DNA of 64,000 nt from Alteraquisediminimonas sediminicola (GTDB lineage Bacteria; Pseudomonadota; Alphaproteobacteria; Sphingomonadales; Sphingomonadaceae). Under the pieces are notes generated by a model. That model did not search any database. It was not told where the DNA came from and worked only from the letters and a program-made list of their open reading frames with translations. Below are positions 10,070-18,796 of this stretch, piece by piece (position 1 is the first letter of the stretch; each line of letters opens with the position of its first letter). The DNA lies in the NCBI RefSeq assembly GCF_019740335.1, contig NZ_JAHXZS010000006.1:1-64000 (forward strand), in the 5' to 3' direction. The translations under genes and the position numbers were made by a program.

Positions 10070-11131
10070 TTAGGCCGCATGCTGGCGTGCCTGACCCAAG
10101 GCCCATTCGAGCGCTGCAAAAAACTGGTCCGTGCTGCGATCCCAATCAAAGCTCCGGCCATAATGTGCAGCATCGTCGCGCCGCAATGTGAGCGCCTTGC
10201 CAATCGCCTTTGACAGTTCATCGTCCACCGCGCCAATGGGCCGCGCCAACGTATCGAATGGCCCACAGCCATTTTTGCCCACCACATCAAGCGGCCCCGG
10301 CACGCGATAGCCCGCCACCGGTACCCCACAGGCCAAAGCCTCGATCATCACCAGCCCGAACGTGTCGGTCCGGCTCGGGAAGACAAACACATCAGCTGCG
10401 GCATAGGCGCTCGCCAGTTCCGCCCCCTTCATCGCGCCGGTAAATACCGCTTCAGAGTAACGCCGCTGCAACATCGCCAAGGCCGGACCATCGCCGACCA
10501 CGACCTTGGTGCCGGGCGCATCGCATTCGAGAAAGGCCTGCAAATTCTTCTCTATCGCCACGCGTCCGACCGACAACAGGATCGGCCCCGGCAATTGGGC
10601 TAGGCGGGGATGCGGTGCGGCATCCGGGCGAAACAGGTCAAGGTCGATCCCGCGTGACCACAAATGGGTATGCGCGATCCCCCGGCCCGCCAGTTCGTCT
10701 CTCAGACTCGTTGTAGCCGCCAGCACGGCCCCCGCCGGGGCATGAAAGCGGCGCATCAATGGCCAAAACCGATCAGGCGACAGCCCGGTGCGCAGCGCCG
10801 CATAATCCGGAAAACGCGTATGAAATGCGGTGGTGAACTGCACGCCATGCGACAGGCACCAACCCCGCGCGCTCCAACCGATCGGGCCTTCAGTGGCGAT
10901 ATGCACAATGTCCGGCTGATACGCATGCAATTGCCTGCGTACCCCGAAACGCGGCGCAATCGCCAGCCTGATCTCGCCATAGCCAGGGCAGGGCATCGTC
11001 CGGAACTGGTCCGGCGAAATCACCTGCACGTCATGGCCGCGCTGACGGAGACGATCAATCGTTTCAGTCAGCGTCCGCACCACGCCATTGACCTGCGGCA
11101 ACCACGCATCGGTGGCGATCACGATCTTCAT
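10070..11131 (-). CDS. Glycosyltransferase family 4 (PimB/MgtA-like)
   Basis: 353 residues with a GT-B fold. The N-terminal motif WLPQVNGVVRTL is typical of GT4 enzymes acting on lipid acceptors. The C-terminal nucleotide-sugar site contains PSRTDTFGLVMIEALACG, including the E-x7-E region. Members move mannose, glucose or glucuronate onto diacylglycerol, inositol lipids or similar acceptors, so glycolipid synthesis is the likely role, though donor and acceptor are unknown. Its ATG overlaps the stop of the metallophosphoesterase gene, implying a coupled pair. Confidence 0.87.
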   Translation of the reverse strand: MKIVIATDAWLPQVNGVVRTLTETIDRLRQRGHDVQVISPDQFRTMPCPGYGEIRLAIAPRFGVRRQLHAYQPDIVHIATEGPIGWSARGWCLSHGVQFTTAFHTRFPDYAALRTGLSPDRFWPLMRRFHAPAGAVLAATTSLRDELAGRGIAHTHLWSRGIDLDLFRPDAAPHPRLAQLPGPILLSVGRVAIEKNLQAFLECDAPGTKVVVGDGPALAMLQRRYSEAVFTGAMKGAELASAYAAADVFVFPSRTDTFGLVMIEALACGVPVAGYRVPGPLDVVGKNGCGPFDTLARPIGAVDDELSKAIGKALTLRRDDAAHYGRSFDWDRSTDQFFAALEWALGQARQHAA

Positions 11132-11994
11132 GCGAACTGCCTTTCAGCGGACTTATTGGCCCGATTACGGACATGCGCCGCCCAATCGAGGATCGTGATG
11201 TCGCCTTGGAAATCTTCAACCAAGGCCGTGCAGCTTTCGACCCAATCACCGTCATTATAATAGGTCACATCGCCGAACTGGCGAATTTCCGCGCTATGAA
11301 TATGACCGCACACGACCCCGTCGACATGGCGATGTTCAGCTTCGCGCGCGACGACATCCTCGAACGCGCAAATATATTGCACCGCGTTCTTGACCTTCTT
11401 TTTCAGATGCGACGACAAGGACCAATAAGGCATTTTCAACCGGCGCCGCACCGCATTGAACAGGCGGTTGAAACTCAGCAGCATCGAATAGGCCTGATCG
11501 CCAAGAAAGGCGAGCCAACGCGCATAGAGCACGACCCCGTCGAACATGTCGCCATGAGTGACCAGCAGCAACCGCCCATCGGCGGTTTCATGAATGGCCT
11601 CGTCCAATAATTCGACGCCGCCAAAGGTCATGCCGATATAGTCGCGGAACATCTCATCATGATTGCCGGGAATATAAACGACCCGCGTCCCTTTGCGCGC
11701 CAGCTTCAAAATGCGGCGGATCACATCATTATGCGGCGTAGGCCAGTACCAGCCCTTTTTCAGCCGCCAGCCGTCGATGATGTCGCCGACAAGATACAGC
11801 GTCTCGCATTCGATAGAGGCCAGAAAATCATTCAGCATCGCCGCATTGCACCCGCTGGTGCCGAGATGCGTGTCCGAAATCCAGACCGTCCGGAATTTCA
11901 GCTTCGGTTTGAAACTACGTGGTTCAGGTTCGTTGAACCAGTCTGGTTCCCGCCCAAAGGCCATAGCAGGCGGCCGCAAACGCGTATCGGACAT
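11128..11994 (-). CDS. Metallophosphoesterase, UDP-2,3-diacylglucosamine hydrolase-like
   Basis: About 288 residues carrying the calcineurin-like metal ligand blocks: ISDTHLG, GDIIDGW, GNHDE, THGD and GHIHSAEI. This order and the GDIIDGW spacing match the LpxH-like COG2908 group, but enzymes of this longer type paired with GT4 glycosyltransferases are often not the true lipid A LpxH. A GAGGGGG site lies before the ATG at 11994. The protein has no membrane segment and probably acts at the inner face of the membrane on a phospholipid or nucleotide-lipid precursor. Confidence 0.85.
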   Translation of the reverse strand: MSDTRLRPPAMAFGREPDWFNEPEPRSFKPKLKFRTVWISDTHLGTSGCNAAMLNDFLASIECETLYLVGDIIDGWRLKKGWYWPTPHNDVIRRILKLARKGTRVVYIPGNHDEMFRDYIGMTFGGVELLDEAIHETADGRLLLVTHGDMFDGVVLYARWLAFLGDQAYSMLLSFNRLFNAVRRRLKMPYWSLSSHLKKKVKNAVQYICAFEDVVAREAEHRHVDGVVCGHIHSAEIRQFGDVTYYNDGDWVESCTALVEDFQGDITILDWAAHVRNRANKSAERQFA

Positions 11995-12242
11995 CAGTCC
12001 CCCTCTCATGTGCAATTACCAGCTACGCCATGATGCCCTCGCAGTTATGTGTGACGCAGTGATTGCAGGAAAATGACAGTTTTCGGTCAATCCTTGAACT
12101 TTGCACCTGACCGGCCCCTCATTTGTGCATTGCAACAAAATTGTCGTCTGGCGGCAATAAATCAGACTTGGTTTTATCATCAATGCGTCATCAAGCGCCG
12201 ATAGCCACAGCCCCGCCAATCAAATGGGGAAATTTAATCATC

Positions 12243-14546
12243 ATGCTTCGTTCCAACACGCCCACGCTCCGCAACACTGCCGCCATGCTGGCGCTCGCTG
12301 TCGCACTTGCATCCGCCAACGCACATGCCGAGACAGCCATGGAAACGGCAGAGGCCGGGGGTCTCGTTGAAATCACGGTGACGGCGCAAAAGCAGGAAAG
12401 CAATTTGCAAAAGACGCCAATCGCCATGTCGGTGGTGGGCGCAGTCGATTTGCAGAACCGTAGCGTCCAGAGCATCGCCGATCTCGCCGATGGCGCGATC
12501 CCATCGCTGCGTATTGCGCCTTTTTATTCGCGCAGTTCAGCCATCACGGTCGGCATTCGCGGCATCGTGCCATTCGACGCCAACCAGCCAAGCCGTGATT
12601 CCGGCGTCGGTGTCTATATCGACGGCGTCTATCTTGGTCGTTCGCAGGGTCTGGGCGCCGCATTATATGACATTGAGCGCATCGAAGTCTTGAAAGGGCC
12701 GCAAGGCACCTTGTTTGGCCGCAATGCGACCGGCGGCGCGGTCAGCATCGTGACGCGCAAGCCATCGGGCGAATTGAAGTTCCGGCAGACGGTCGGCCTG
12801 CGCAATTATGATGGCTACACCTCCGAAACCCATATCGACCTGCCGAAATTCGCCAATCTCAGCCTGAAGTTCGACGGCATCGTGACCAAGCGCGATGGCA
12901 CCATCAACAACCCGATGGCGGGCGAAGACGATTTCAACAGCTATGATCGTCGCGGTCTGCACGTGCGCGCCCTGTGGGAGCCGACTGATAATTTCAGCGC
13001 GGACTATGGCTTTGACATCTCTTATGATGCGACGACGCCATATTATGTGCAGCTATTGTCCCTGAAACCGGGCTTCAGCACGGGGTCGACCCTGGCGCAG
13101 GTCCAGCCTACCCGCACCAAAATCGCCGATATCGGCACGTTGCAGCAGGAAAGCATCGGCAAGACCCATGGGCATATGCTGCAACTCGACTGGAACCCGC
13201 TTGAATCGTTGGAAGTGCGCTCGATCTCGTCCTATCGCAAGCTGACCCAGTCGCAATGGGACAATGGCGCAGGGGCGCACAGCAAGCCCGCCGTCGGCGG
13301 CAAGACGTTCAGCCGGTACAGCCTCGCGGATCTGGCGCAGGAACAATATAGTCAGGAACTTCAGCTGCTCGGTTCCCTGCCGCAGCTGACCTATGTCGCC
13401 GGCCTTTATTATTATCATGAAAAAGGCGAGGATTCAGCATGGGCGCCGGATACGCTGAAATGGAATGCCGATCCGAACACCGGCTATAGCGTCCTGCCCT
13501 CGCTGTCGGCTGGCGCGGCGACTGCTTTTCCGGATCGCCTGAGCACCGCCAAGGCCAAGTCCTTTGCCGCCTTTGGTCAGGCGACATGGACACCGCCCGT
13601 ATTGAACGATGCCCTGCATCTGACCGTTGGCGCACGCTATACCCATGACAAGAAGAGCGGTGTGTTGCTGCAGGTCAGCGGCGCACTGCCGATCCGGCCC
13701 GTGATTGGCGAGGGCGTTGTGCCGTTCAGCTTCTCCTCGTCGCGCGTCGATCCGGCGTTCACCCTCGCCTTCGACGCAACGGATGACATCCATGCCTATG
13801 CGAAATGGGGTCAGGCCTATCGTGCAGGCGGCGCGAATTCGCGTTCGCTGACCTATCGCGCCTTCGACCCGGAAAAGGTGCAGACGATCGAAGCCGGCCT
13901 GAAAACCGAATTTTTCGATGATCACGCCCGGATCAATCTGGCGGCCTATGAAACCCGCTACAAAAACATGCAGGTCGATTTCAACGCCACGCTCGTGGGC
14001 AGCAATCGCACCACCATCGAAACGGTCAACACCCCGACGACCGCCAAGATCAAGGGGATCGAAGTTGATGCCAGCCTCAACCCCCTGCCCGGCGTGACGC
14101 TGTCGGCCAGTTATGCTTATACCGATTCCAAGCTGCCGAAAGTGACCAACCCGTTCGCCGCCGTCCCGACGCCGGAGCAGATTTATCTGGTCTATACCCC
14201 AAAGCATGCGTTCAGCACGTCGCTCGACTTTGAACAGCCGCTTGGCTTTGGCACATTCCGGATGCATCTCGACGCCAATGGCGCGACGGGCTATCACGCC
14301 CTGTCGAATGACCCGGTAAAGACGGACAAGTCGTTCATCGTCAATGGCCGCATCTCCATCGGCGATATCGACCTGACCAACAGCACCAATCTCCAATTGT
14401 CATTGTGGAGCCGGAACATGTTCGACGAAGAACACACCTTCCTGCTCAACAGCACCGGCTATCGCAGCGGTGCCACCGTGGCAGGGCAGGTCGGCATCTT
14501 CAATGAACCCCGCACCTATGGCGTGGACGCGACCATCCGTTTCTGA
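12243..14546 (+). CDS. TonB-dependent receptor
   Basis: About 767 residues with a signal peptide (ALAVALASANAHAE), a TonB-box-like stretch (GLVEITVTAQ), a plug domain (IEVLKGPQGTLFGRNATGGAVSIVTRKP) and a 22-strand barrel ending in aromatic TIRF. The plug motif is the form usual in sphingomonad receptors. I set the start at 12243, directly ahead of the signal peptide; longer upstream frames lack signal-peptide character. The substrate is unknown. The next gene, 45 bases on, encodes a secreted phosphatase-like enzyme, so a phosphorylated or ester-linked nutrient is a reasonable guess. Confidence 0.92.
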   Translation: MLRSNTPTLRNTAAMLALAVALASANAHAETAMETAEAGGLVEITVTAQKQESNLQKTPIAMSVVGAVDLQNRSVQSIADLADGAIPSLRIAPFYSRSSAITVGIRGIVPFDANQPSRDSGVGVYIDGVYLGRSQGLGAALYDIERIEVLKGPQGTLFGRNATGGAVSIVTRKPSGELKFRQTVGLRNYDGYTSETHIDLPKFANLSLKFDGIVTKRDGTINNPMAGEDDFNSYDRRGLHVRALWEPTDNFSADYGFDISYDATTPYYVQLLSLKPGFSTGSTLAQVQPTRTKIADIGTLQQESIGKTHGHMLQLDWNPLESLEVRSISSYRKLTQSQWDNGAGAHSKPAVGGKTFSRYSLADLAQEQYSQELQLLGSLPQLTYVAGLYYYHEKGEDSAWAPDTLKWNADPNTGYSVLPSLSAGAATAFPDRLSTAKAKSFAAFGQATWTPPVLNDALHLTVGARYTHDKKSGVLLQVSGALPIRPVIGEGVVPFSFSSSRVDPAFTLAFDATDDIHAYAKWGQAYRAGGANSRSLTYRAFDPEKVQTIEAGLKTEFFDDHARINLAAYETRYKNMQVDFNATLVGSNRTTIETVNTPTTAKIKGIEVDASLNPLPGVTLSASYAYTDSKLPKVTNPFAAVPTPEQIYLVYTPKHAFSTSLDFEQPLGFGTFRMHLDANGATGYHALSNDPVKTDKSFIVNGRISIGDIDLTNSTNLQLSLWSRNMFDEEHTFLLNSTGYRSGATVAGQVGIFNEPRTYGVDATIRF

Positions 14547-14591
14547 CGCGACCACCCTCAACCGCCCGCACGTAACATAGAAAGTACCGCC

Positions 14592-15662
14592 ATGAAGCAG
14601 CAGCACCTCCTCCTCGCCTTATGCCTCGCCAGCCTTGCCAATGTCCCGGCAGCGCAGGCAGGCACCATCGGCGATGCCGTTGTCAGCCGTGATGATCGCA
14701 GCAATGTGACCATCAGCTGGACCGACAAGGATGCGGTCGATGTCTTCATGGCGGATCGGGCGGATGCCGATATTGCATCGGCGACGCTCATTTCCGGGAA
14801 AGACAAGGACGGGCGTCATGTTGTGGCGCTCGATACCAGCCGCCGCTATTTCCTGCTGCGCGATGTGCGGGATGGCGGCGTCGTCCGGGTCGCGGAACGA
14901 TTGGTTCCATTGGAAAAAGGCTCAAATTTCCGCGACATCGGCGGCTATGCAGGCGCGGATAACAAGCATGTGCGCTGGGGGATGATCTATCGCTCTGGCG
15001 GCACGCCGTTGCTGACCGATGCCGATGTGCAAGAAGTCCGCGCCCTTGGCCTGCGTAATCTGGTCGATCTGCGGTCCAGCGAAGAACGCGTCATTGCGCC
15101 AACCCGGCTGGACGGTATTCCCTATAGCGCCATCGGCTATTCAATGGCCGCGATCAACGGCAGCCAGAGCAACAGCACCCAGATCCAGAATGGTGGCGCG
15201 ATCTATCGCAATTTCCCGACCCTGCTCGCCCCGCAAATGCGCCTGTTGTTTGGCAAATTGCTCGCCCGCGCCGATGCGCCGCTCGCCTATAATTGCTCCG
15301 CCGGACAGGATCGCACCGGCTTTGCCACCGCGATGATTTTGAGCGCCTTGGGCGTTCCGCGCGAGACGATCCTTCAGGATTATCATTTGTCGACCAGCTA
15401 TCGCCGTCCGGCAAATGAGATGCCGAAAATTGACTTAGTGGCGCATGCCAATAATCCGGTCGCTTTGTTCTTCGCCAAATATCAGCAAGACCCCGCAGCT
15501 GCCCAGCCCAAGCCGCTGTATAGCGCCGATCACAAGGCATATCTGACCGACGCATTTGAAGAGATCGAAACCAAATGGGGTTCGGTCGATGCCTATCTGG
15601 CAAAGGAAGCAGGCGTCACCACCGCCGATATCGCGACCTTGCGCGCGCATTATCTGGAATAG
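14592..15662 (+). CDS. Secreted tyrosine-protein phosphatase-like enzyme
   Basis: 356 residues starting with a signal peptide (LLLALCLASLANVPAAQA), so probably periplasmic. An N-terminal beta domain of about 100 residues precedes a Y_phosphatase3-type catalytic domain: NFRDIGGYAG, WGMIYRSGG, NLVDLRS and the P-loop NCSAGQDRTG with nucleophile Cys235 and Arg241. The residue before the cysteine is Asn rather than the His common in classical phosphatases. The family includes dual-specificity and lipid or inositol phosphate phosphatases. It probably forms an operon with the TonB receptor upstream. Confidence 0.85.
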   Translation: MKQQHLLLALCLASLANVPAAQAGTIGDAVVSRDDRSNVTISWTDKDAVDVFMADRADADIASATLISGKDKDGRHVVALDTSRRYFLLRDVRDGGVVRVAERLVPLEKGSNFRDIGGYAGADNKHVRWGMIYRSGGTPLLTDADVQEVRALGLRNLVDLRSSEERVIAPTRLDGIPYSAIGYSMAAINGSQSNSTQIQNGGAIYRNFPTLLAPQMRLLFGKLLARADAPLAYNCSAGQDRTGFATAMILSALGVPRETILQDYHLSTSYRRPANEMPKIDLVAHANNPVALFFAKYQQDPAAAQPKPLYSADHKAYLTDAFEEIETKWGSVDAYLAKEAGVTTADIATLRAHYLE

Positions 15663-15733
15663 GTCATTCTCAAAACGTGAATTTTTCCTCAAACAATCAT
15701 GGGGCTGGCAGTTGAGCCGCGCCCATATCGAAG

Positions 15734-15782
15734 CGATGCGACCTATATTGTCATCATAATGGTGATAATATAGGTCGCATTG
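15734..15782. promoter_or_regulatory. 49-base near-perfect palindrome
   Basis: The 24 bases on each side pair almost completely around a single central A at 15758: only three G-T wobbles and no true mismatch in the run. It lies 70 bases past the phosphatase stop codon and is not followed by a T run. It could be an RNA hairpin ending the transcript or protecting its 3' end, or a double-stranded operator for a dimeric regulator such as the response regulator downstream. Confidence 0.7.
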
Positions 15783-16083
15783 ATATAGGTTGTACATTCT
15801 GCCGCACAGATGGACAGCCTATAGGCCATAGAATGATTCTGGCCGAAAACCACGCCATTGCGCCCTTAGGCAAGCAATCAAACGGCCTGAAAAGGGTGAT
15901 GGGCATCACTAGCCCTCGGACGCCCGTCCGGCTGCAAGCCGAAACGCAGCGCGGATTGAGCGCCCATTTGCGTGCATTGACGCCAATTAGAATCAGATTA
16001 ATATCCGATGTGAACATGTCGACACCCGATGCCAAAGGCGGCACGCGCGTTGCCCGCCGACGCACCCTCGACACTGGAGCAGC
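15783..16083. other. Leader region of response regulator gene
   Basis: No convincing gene. Additional TATAGG-containing words follow the palindrome. A rightward open frame at 15833-16087 reaches the response regulator start, but its composition is not protein-like and it has no clear ribosome site. The response regulator promoter is probably here. Confidence 0.4.
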
Positions 16084-16749
16084 ATGATGAGCACGGTACT
16101 CCACGCCGTAAATGTCATGATCGTCGATGATCATTCGATCGTGCGCGCCGGGCTGGCCGCCATTATTTCACGCGAACCCGGTATTTTCATCTGCGCGGAA
16201 TGCGAGGATGCGGAGCAGGCGGTGTGCGCGGCGCAGGAAAAGGCCCCAGACCTTGCGATTGTCGATCTGATGCTGGGCAAGGAATCGGCGCTGCCCTTGT
16301 TCCGCAGATTGTTGCAGTTCAAGCCCGACCTGCGAATTCTCGCTTTATCCATGCATGATGAGGCCATCTACGCCCCGCGCGTGATACAGGCGGGCGCGCA
16401 TGGCTATATCATGAAAGGCGCCGGGATCGAAACCCTGCGGGATGCCGTTCAGACGGTGATGAAGGGCGACCTGTATGTCAGCGACAAGATGCGCTCGCAA
16501 TTGCTGCGCAGTCTTGCGGGCGGCACGCAGGTCGGGGCCACCGATGACGTCAGTCAATTGACCGCGAGCGAGCTGGCGGTGCTGCAAATGATCGGCGCGG
16601 GCCTCAGCATGAAGGAAATCGCCGACAAACAGCGGCGCAGCCAGAAAACGGTCGAGGCGCATCGCAACAATATCCGGCTCAAACTCCGGCTGCCCAGCGC
16701 CCCCGCCCTTGTCCATTTCGCGTCGCAATGGGTGCATTCCCATCAATAA
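16084..16749 (+). CDS. LuxR-family (NarL/FixJ-type) response regulator
   Basis: 221 residues. The receiver domain (residues 10-125) keeps the acidic pair Asp15/Asp16, the phosphoacceptor Asp61 (AIVDLML) and Lys111 (YIMKG). A LuxR-type helix-turn-helix follows at about 155-212 (TASELAVLQMIGAGLSMKEIA, then QKTVEAHRNNI). GGAGC precedes the ATG. No histidine kinase is adjacent, so it is an orphan here. It directly precedes the fimbrial operon in the same direction with a 495-base AT-rich gap, making it a candidate regulator of those fimbriae; that link is inference from position. Confidence 0.9.
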   Translation: MMSTVLHAVNVMIVDDHSIVRAGLAAIISREPGIFICAECEDAEQAVCAAQEKAPDLAIVDLMLGKESALPLFRRLLQFKPDLRILALSMHDEAIYAPRVIQAGAHGYIMKGAGIETLRDAVQTVMKGDLYVSDKMRSQLLRSLAGGTQVGATDDVSQLTASELAVLQMIGAGLSMKEIADKQRRSQKTVEAHRNNIRLKLRLPSAPALVHFASQWVHSHQ

Positions 16750-16780
16750 GCGCCCCCATCAGTCAATATCTTAGATGCGC

Positions 16781-16798
16781 CTTAGGTCCGGACCTAGG
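16781..16798. promoter_or_regulatory. 18-base dyad after response regulator gene
   Basis: A perfect 14-base palindrome TAGGTCCGGACCTA (16783-16796), extended by one wobble and one G-C pair. It begins 32 bases after the response regulator stop and faces the long fimbrial leader. No T run follows, so a dimeric regulator site is as likely as a terminator stem. Confidence 0.45.
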
Positions 16799-17244
16799 AT
16801 CAATTAAGGTTTGCCGCCAATATAGTGGCCCTCCCCTATCTGGTAGAAAACATGCTTGTTTTAAGCGTGGTGTGCGCCGCAATAGTTATCATTGCGGTGA
16901 GGGGGCTTTTGTAAATATCTTTCCAATGTCTAAGTGAATTTCTTAAATCCACTAAGTCTTTCACGGATAATTGGGCGCGATATTTGATAAAATCAATTAA
17001 CATCAGTCGGATAAAAATCGTTTTTTATTTGAAATGACATTTTATTGATTCAGGTCAAATATTATAGTTGGTTCATATTTACATTGGCGCCCTATAGGAA
17101 ATGCGTCCGCATCGTGCGTATTTCCGGCGTTTCAGTTGCACATCAACCCAGCAGACAGCGCGGCCCCACCGGCCTGCGACATGCGCCGGGCCTTCGCGTT
17201 TAACATGACAATATATGCCGCTGGGCAAAGTTTGAGGAAATTGG
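16799..17244 (+). promoter_or_regulatory. AT-rich leader of the fimbrial operon
   Basis: About 445 bases with no gene. The part from 16910 to 17085 is strongly AT-rich against the surrounding GC-rich coding sequence, with runs such as TTTTTTATTTG near 17022 and a weak inverted repeat around 16930-16955. Such a long, AT-rich stretch before a surface-structure operon suggests complex control or silencing by nucleoid proteins. The exact promoter cannot be assigned by eye. Confidence 0.4.
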
Positions 17245-17751
17245 ATGATGAAAACCAACATGAAATTTTTCGCCGCCGCTGCCGTCATGACGCTGGCCAT
17301 GGGTGCGCAGGGTGCTTGGGCTGCTACGGCGAATGGTACTGCATCAGCCACCATCGTAAATCCAATTGCCGTATCCAATTCTCGTGATCTGGCATTCGGT
17401 TCAATTGCAACTGTTGCTGAAGGTGGCACTGTTGCCCTTACGGCGGTCAGCACAACAGTGGTCACCGATACATCTGTCGTTTCGTCAGGCACGCAAACCT
17501 CGGCGAAGTTCACCGTCACTGGTGGTGCATATAATACCTATTCATTTTCGGTGCCTGAAACTGTCACTTTGGCGCGAGGTGCGGGTGGAACTGGTAATAC
17601 AATGTCTGCCACCCTTACCAACAGCACACCTGCTGGTCTTGGCAGTGCGGGATCGGAAGATATTTATGTCGGCGGCACATTGACCGTTGGTGCAAATCAG
17701 GCAAATGGCACCTACTCCGGCACCTTCGTCGCAACGGTCGCTTATAATTAA
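17245..17751 (+). CDS. DUF4402 protein, candidate fimbrial subunit 1
   Basis: 168 residues with a signal peptide ending around GAWAA. The mature part is Gly/Thr/Ala/Val-rich beta sequence with the DUF4402 hallmarks: an early SATIVNPIAVSNSRDLAFGSI strand pair and a C-terminal NGTYSGTFVATVAYN strand. The penultimate Tyr in an alternating hydrophobic C-terminal strand is what chaperone-usher pilins use for chaperone capture. AGGAAATTGG precedes the ATG. It is the first gene in the operon and therefore the likely major subunit. Confidence 0.83.
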   Translation: MMKTNMKFFAAAAVMTLAMGAQGAWAATANGTASATIVNPIAVSNSRDLAFGSIATVAEGGTVALTAVSTTVVTDTSVVSSGTQTSAKFTVTGGAYNTYSFSVPETVTLARGAGGTGNTMSATLTNSTPAGLGSAGSEDIYVGGTLTVGANQANGTYSGTFVATVAYN

Positions 17752-17777
17752 TCCCTGCTCATCAAGGCCATATCTAA

Positions 17778-18248
17778 ATGCGCATCTCCATTGCCCTAAT
17801 AGGCATGGCCTTGATAGCAAGATTAGCGGGCGTTGATCCAGCCTTTGCCCAGCAGGCGTCTGCCAACGCGACTGCCAGCGCATCAGCTGAGATCATCGCC
17901 CCCGCCGAAATCTCGACCGAACAAGCAACCCAATTGCTGTTCAGCCCTACCCCCGGGGTGTTGCAAATCACCATTCCGGGCGGTTCGGGGTCATCCACGA
18001 TGGATTTGACGGCCACCGGCGTCGATGCGGCGACGGGGGCTTTCACCTTTGAGGCATCGAGCGCGAACGCCGCCGTGATGTCGCAATTGATGACGATGGT
18101 GAATAGCGGCAATCTGAGCGGTTCGCTGTCCACCGGCCTGACCGTCAGCGGCTTCATCAACGGCCAAGGGGTGCAGATTGTCGTACTGAACGCCGTGCAA
18201 AGCGCCGATGGCAGTGGTTCGCTCAAGGCGACCATCACCTTCGATTAA
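17778..18248 (+). CDS. DUF4402 protein, candidate fimbrial subunit 2
   Basis: 156 residues, signal peptide ending at AFAQ, then an Ala-rich NATASASAEIIAPAEI strand typical of DUF4402. Unlike its two siblings it ends in SLKATITFD, without the penultimate tyrosine and without the Gly-rich GxYxG turn, so it may be a tip, anchor or minor subunit. It starts 26 bases after subunit 1 and belongs to the same operon. Confidence 0.78.
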   Translation: MRISIALIGMALIARLAGVDPAFAQQASANATASASAEIIAPAEISTEQATQLLFSPTPGVLQITIPGGSGSSTMDLTATGVDAATGAFTFEASSANAAVMSQLMTMVNSGNLSGSLSTGLTVSGFINGQGVQIVVLNAVQSADGSGSLKATITFD

Positions 18249-18272
18249 CCGGGAACAGAAAGGGCGTTCACG

Positions 18273-18749
18273 ATGCGTGTTATGACTTTTCTGGTCGGTC
18301 TGGCGATATGGCTGATGACGGCTGTCACGCCCGTAACGGCGCAGACCGTGCAGAATAATGGCGGTCTGGAGTTCGGCAAGATCGCGGCGGGCGCGGGCGG
18401 CGCTTCCGTCACGATCAGCCCAACCGGCACCCGCACCGCAATCGGCGCAATCTTGATCTCGGGCGGCACGACACAAGCGGCGACCTTCACCGTCACCGGT
18501 ACGCCTTTGGCGGGTTATGAAGTGACATTTGGTACGCCGACGCCCTTAGCTGGGCCGAACAGCAGCGGCATGGAGCTTTCCGGCTTCACGACCTCGCTGC
18601 CACTGGTGAATGACGTGTATCAAGGGACGCTTGATGGTGATGGAACGGCCAGCTTTCAAGTGGGGGCCACGATCGCGGTCGGGGCGACACAAACCCCGGG
18701 GCCATATGTGAACGGCAGCATTCCGGTCACAGTTAATTATAGTCCATGA
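18273..18749 (+). CDS. DUF4402 protein, candidate fimbrial subunit 3
   Basis: 158 residues, signal peptide ending near VTAQ, then a GGLEFGKIAAG strand, a central TAATFTVTGTPLAGYEVTF block and a C-terminal GPYVNGSIPVTVNYSP strand with the near-terminal Tyr seen in pilins. An AGAAAGGG ribosome site precedes the ATG. The last codons overlap the frame of the chaperone gene's upstream extension, consistent with a tight operon. Confidence 0.8.
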   Translation: MRVMTFLVGLAIWLMTAVTPVTAQTVQNNGGLEFGKIAAGAGGASVTISPTGTRTAIGAILISGGTTQAATFTVTGTPLAGYEVTFGTPTPLAGPNSSGMELSGFTTSLPLVNDVYQGTLDGDGTASFQVGATIAVGATQTPGPYVNGSIPVTVNYSP

Positions 18750-18796
18750 AATCTTGTATGCTATGCAATAACATCAACGGGCAGGGAAACAAGCGC

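Noticed and set aside
13434-14396. Leftward open frame of 320 codons opposite the TonB receptor
   Set aside because: Shadow frame; the receptor on the plus strand explains the coding signal.
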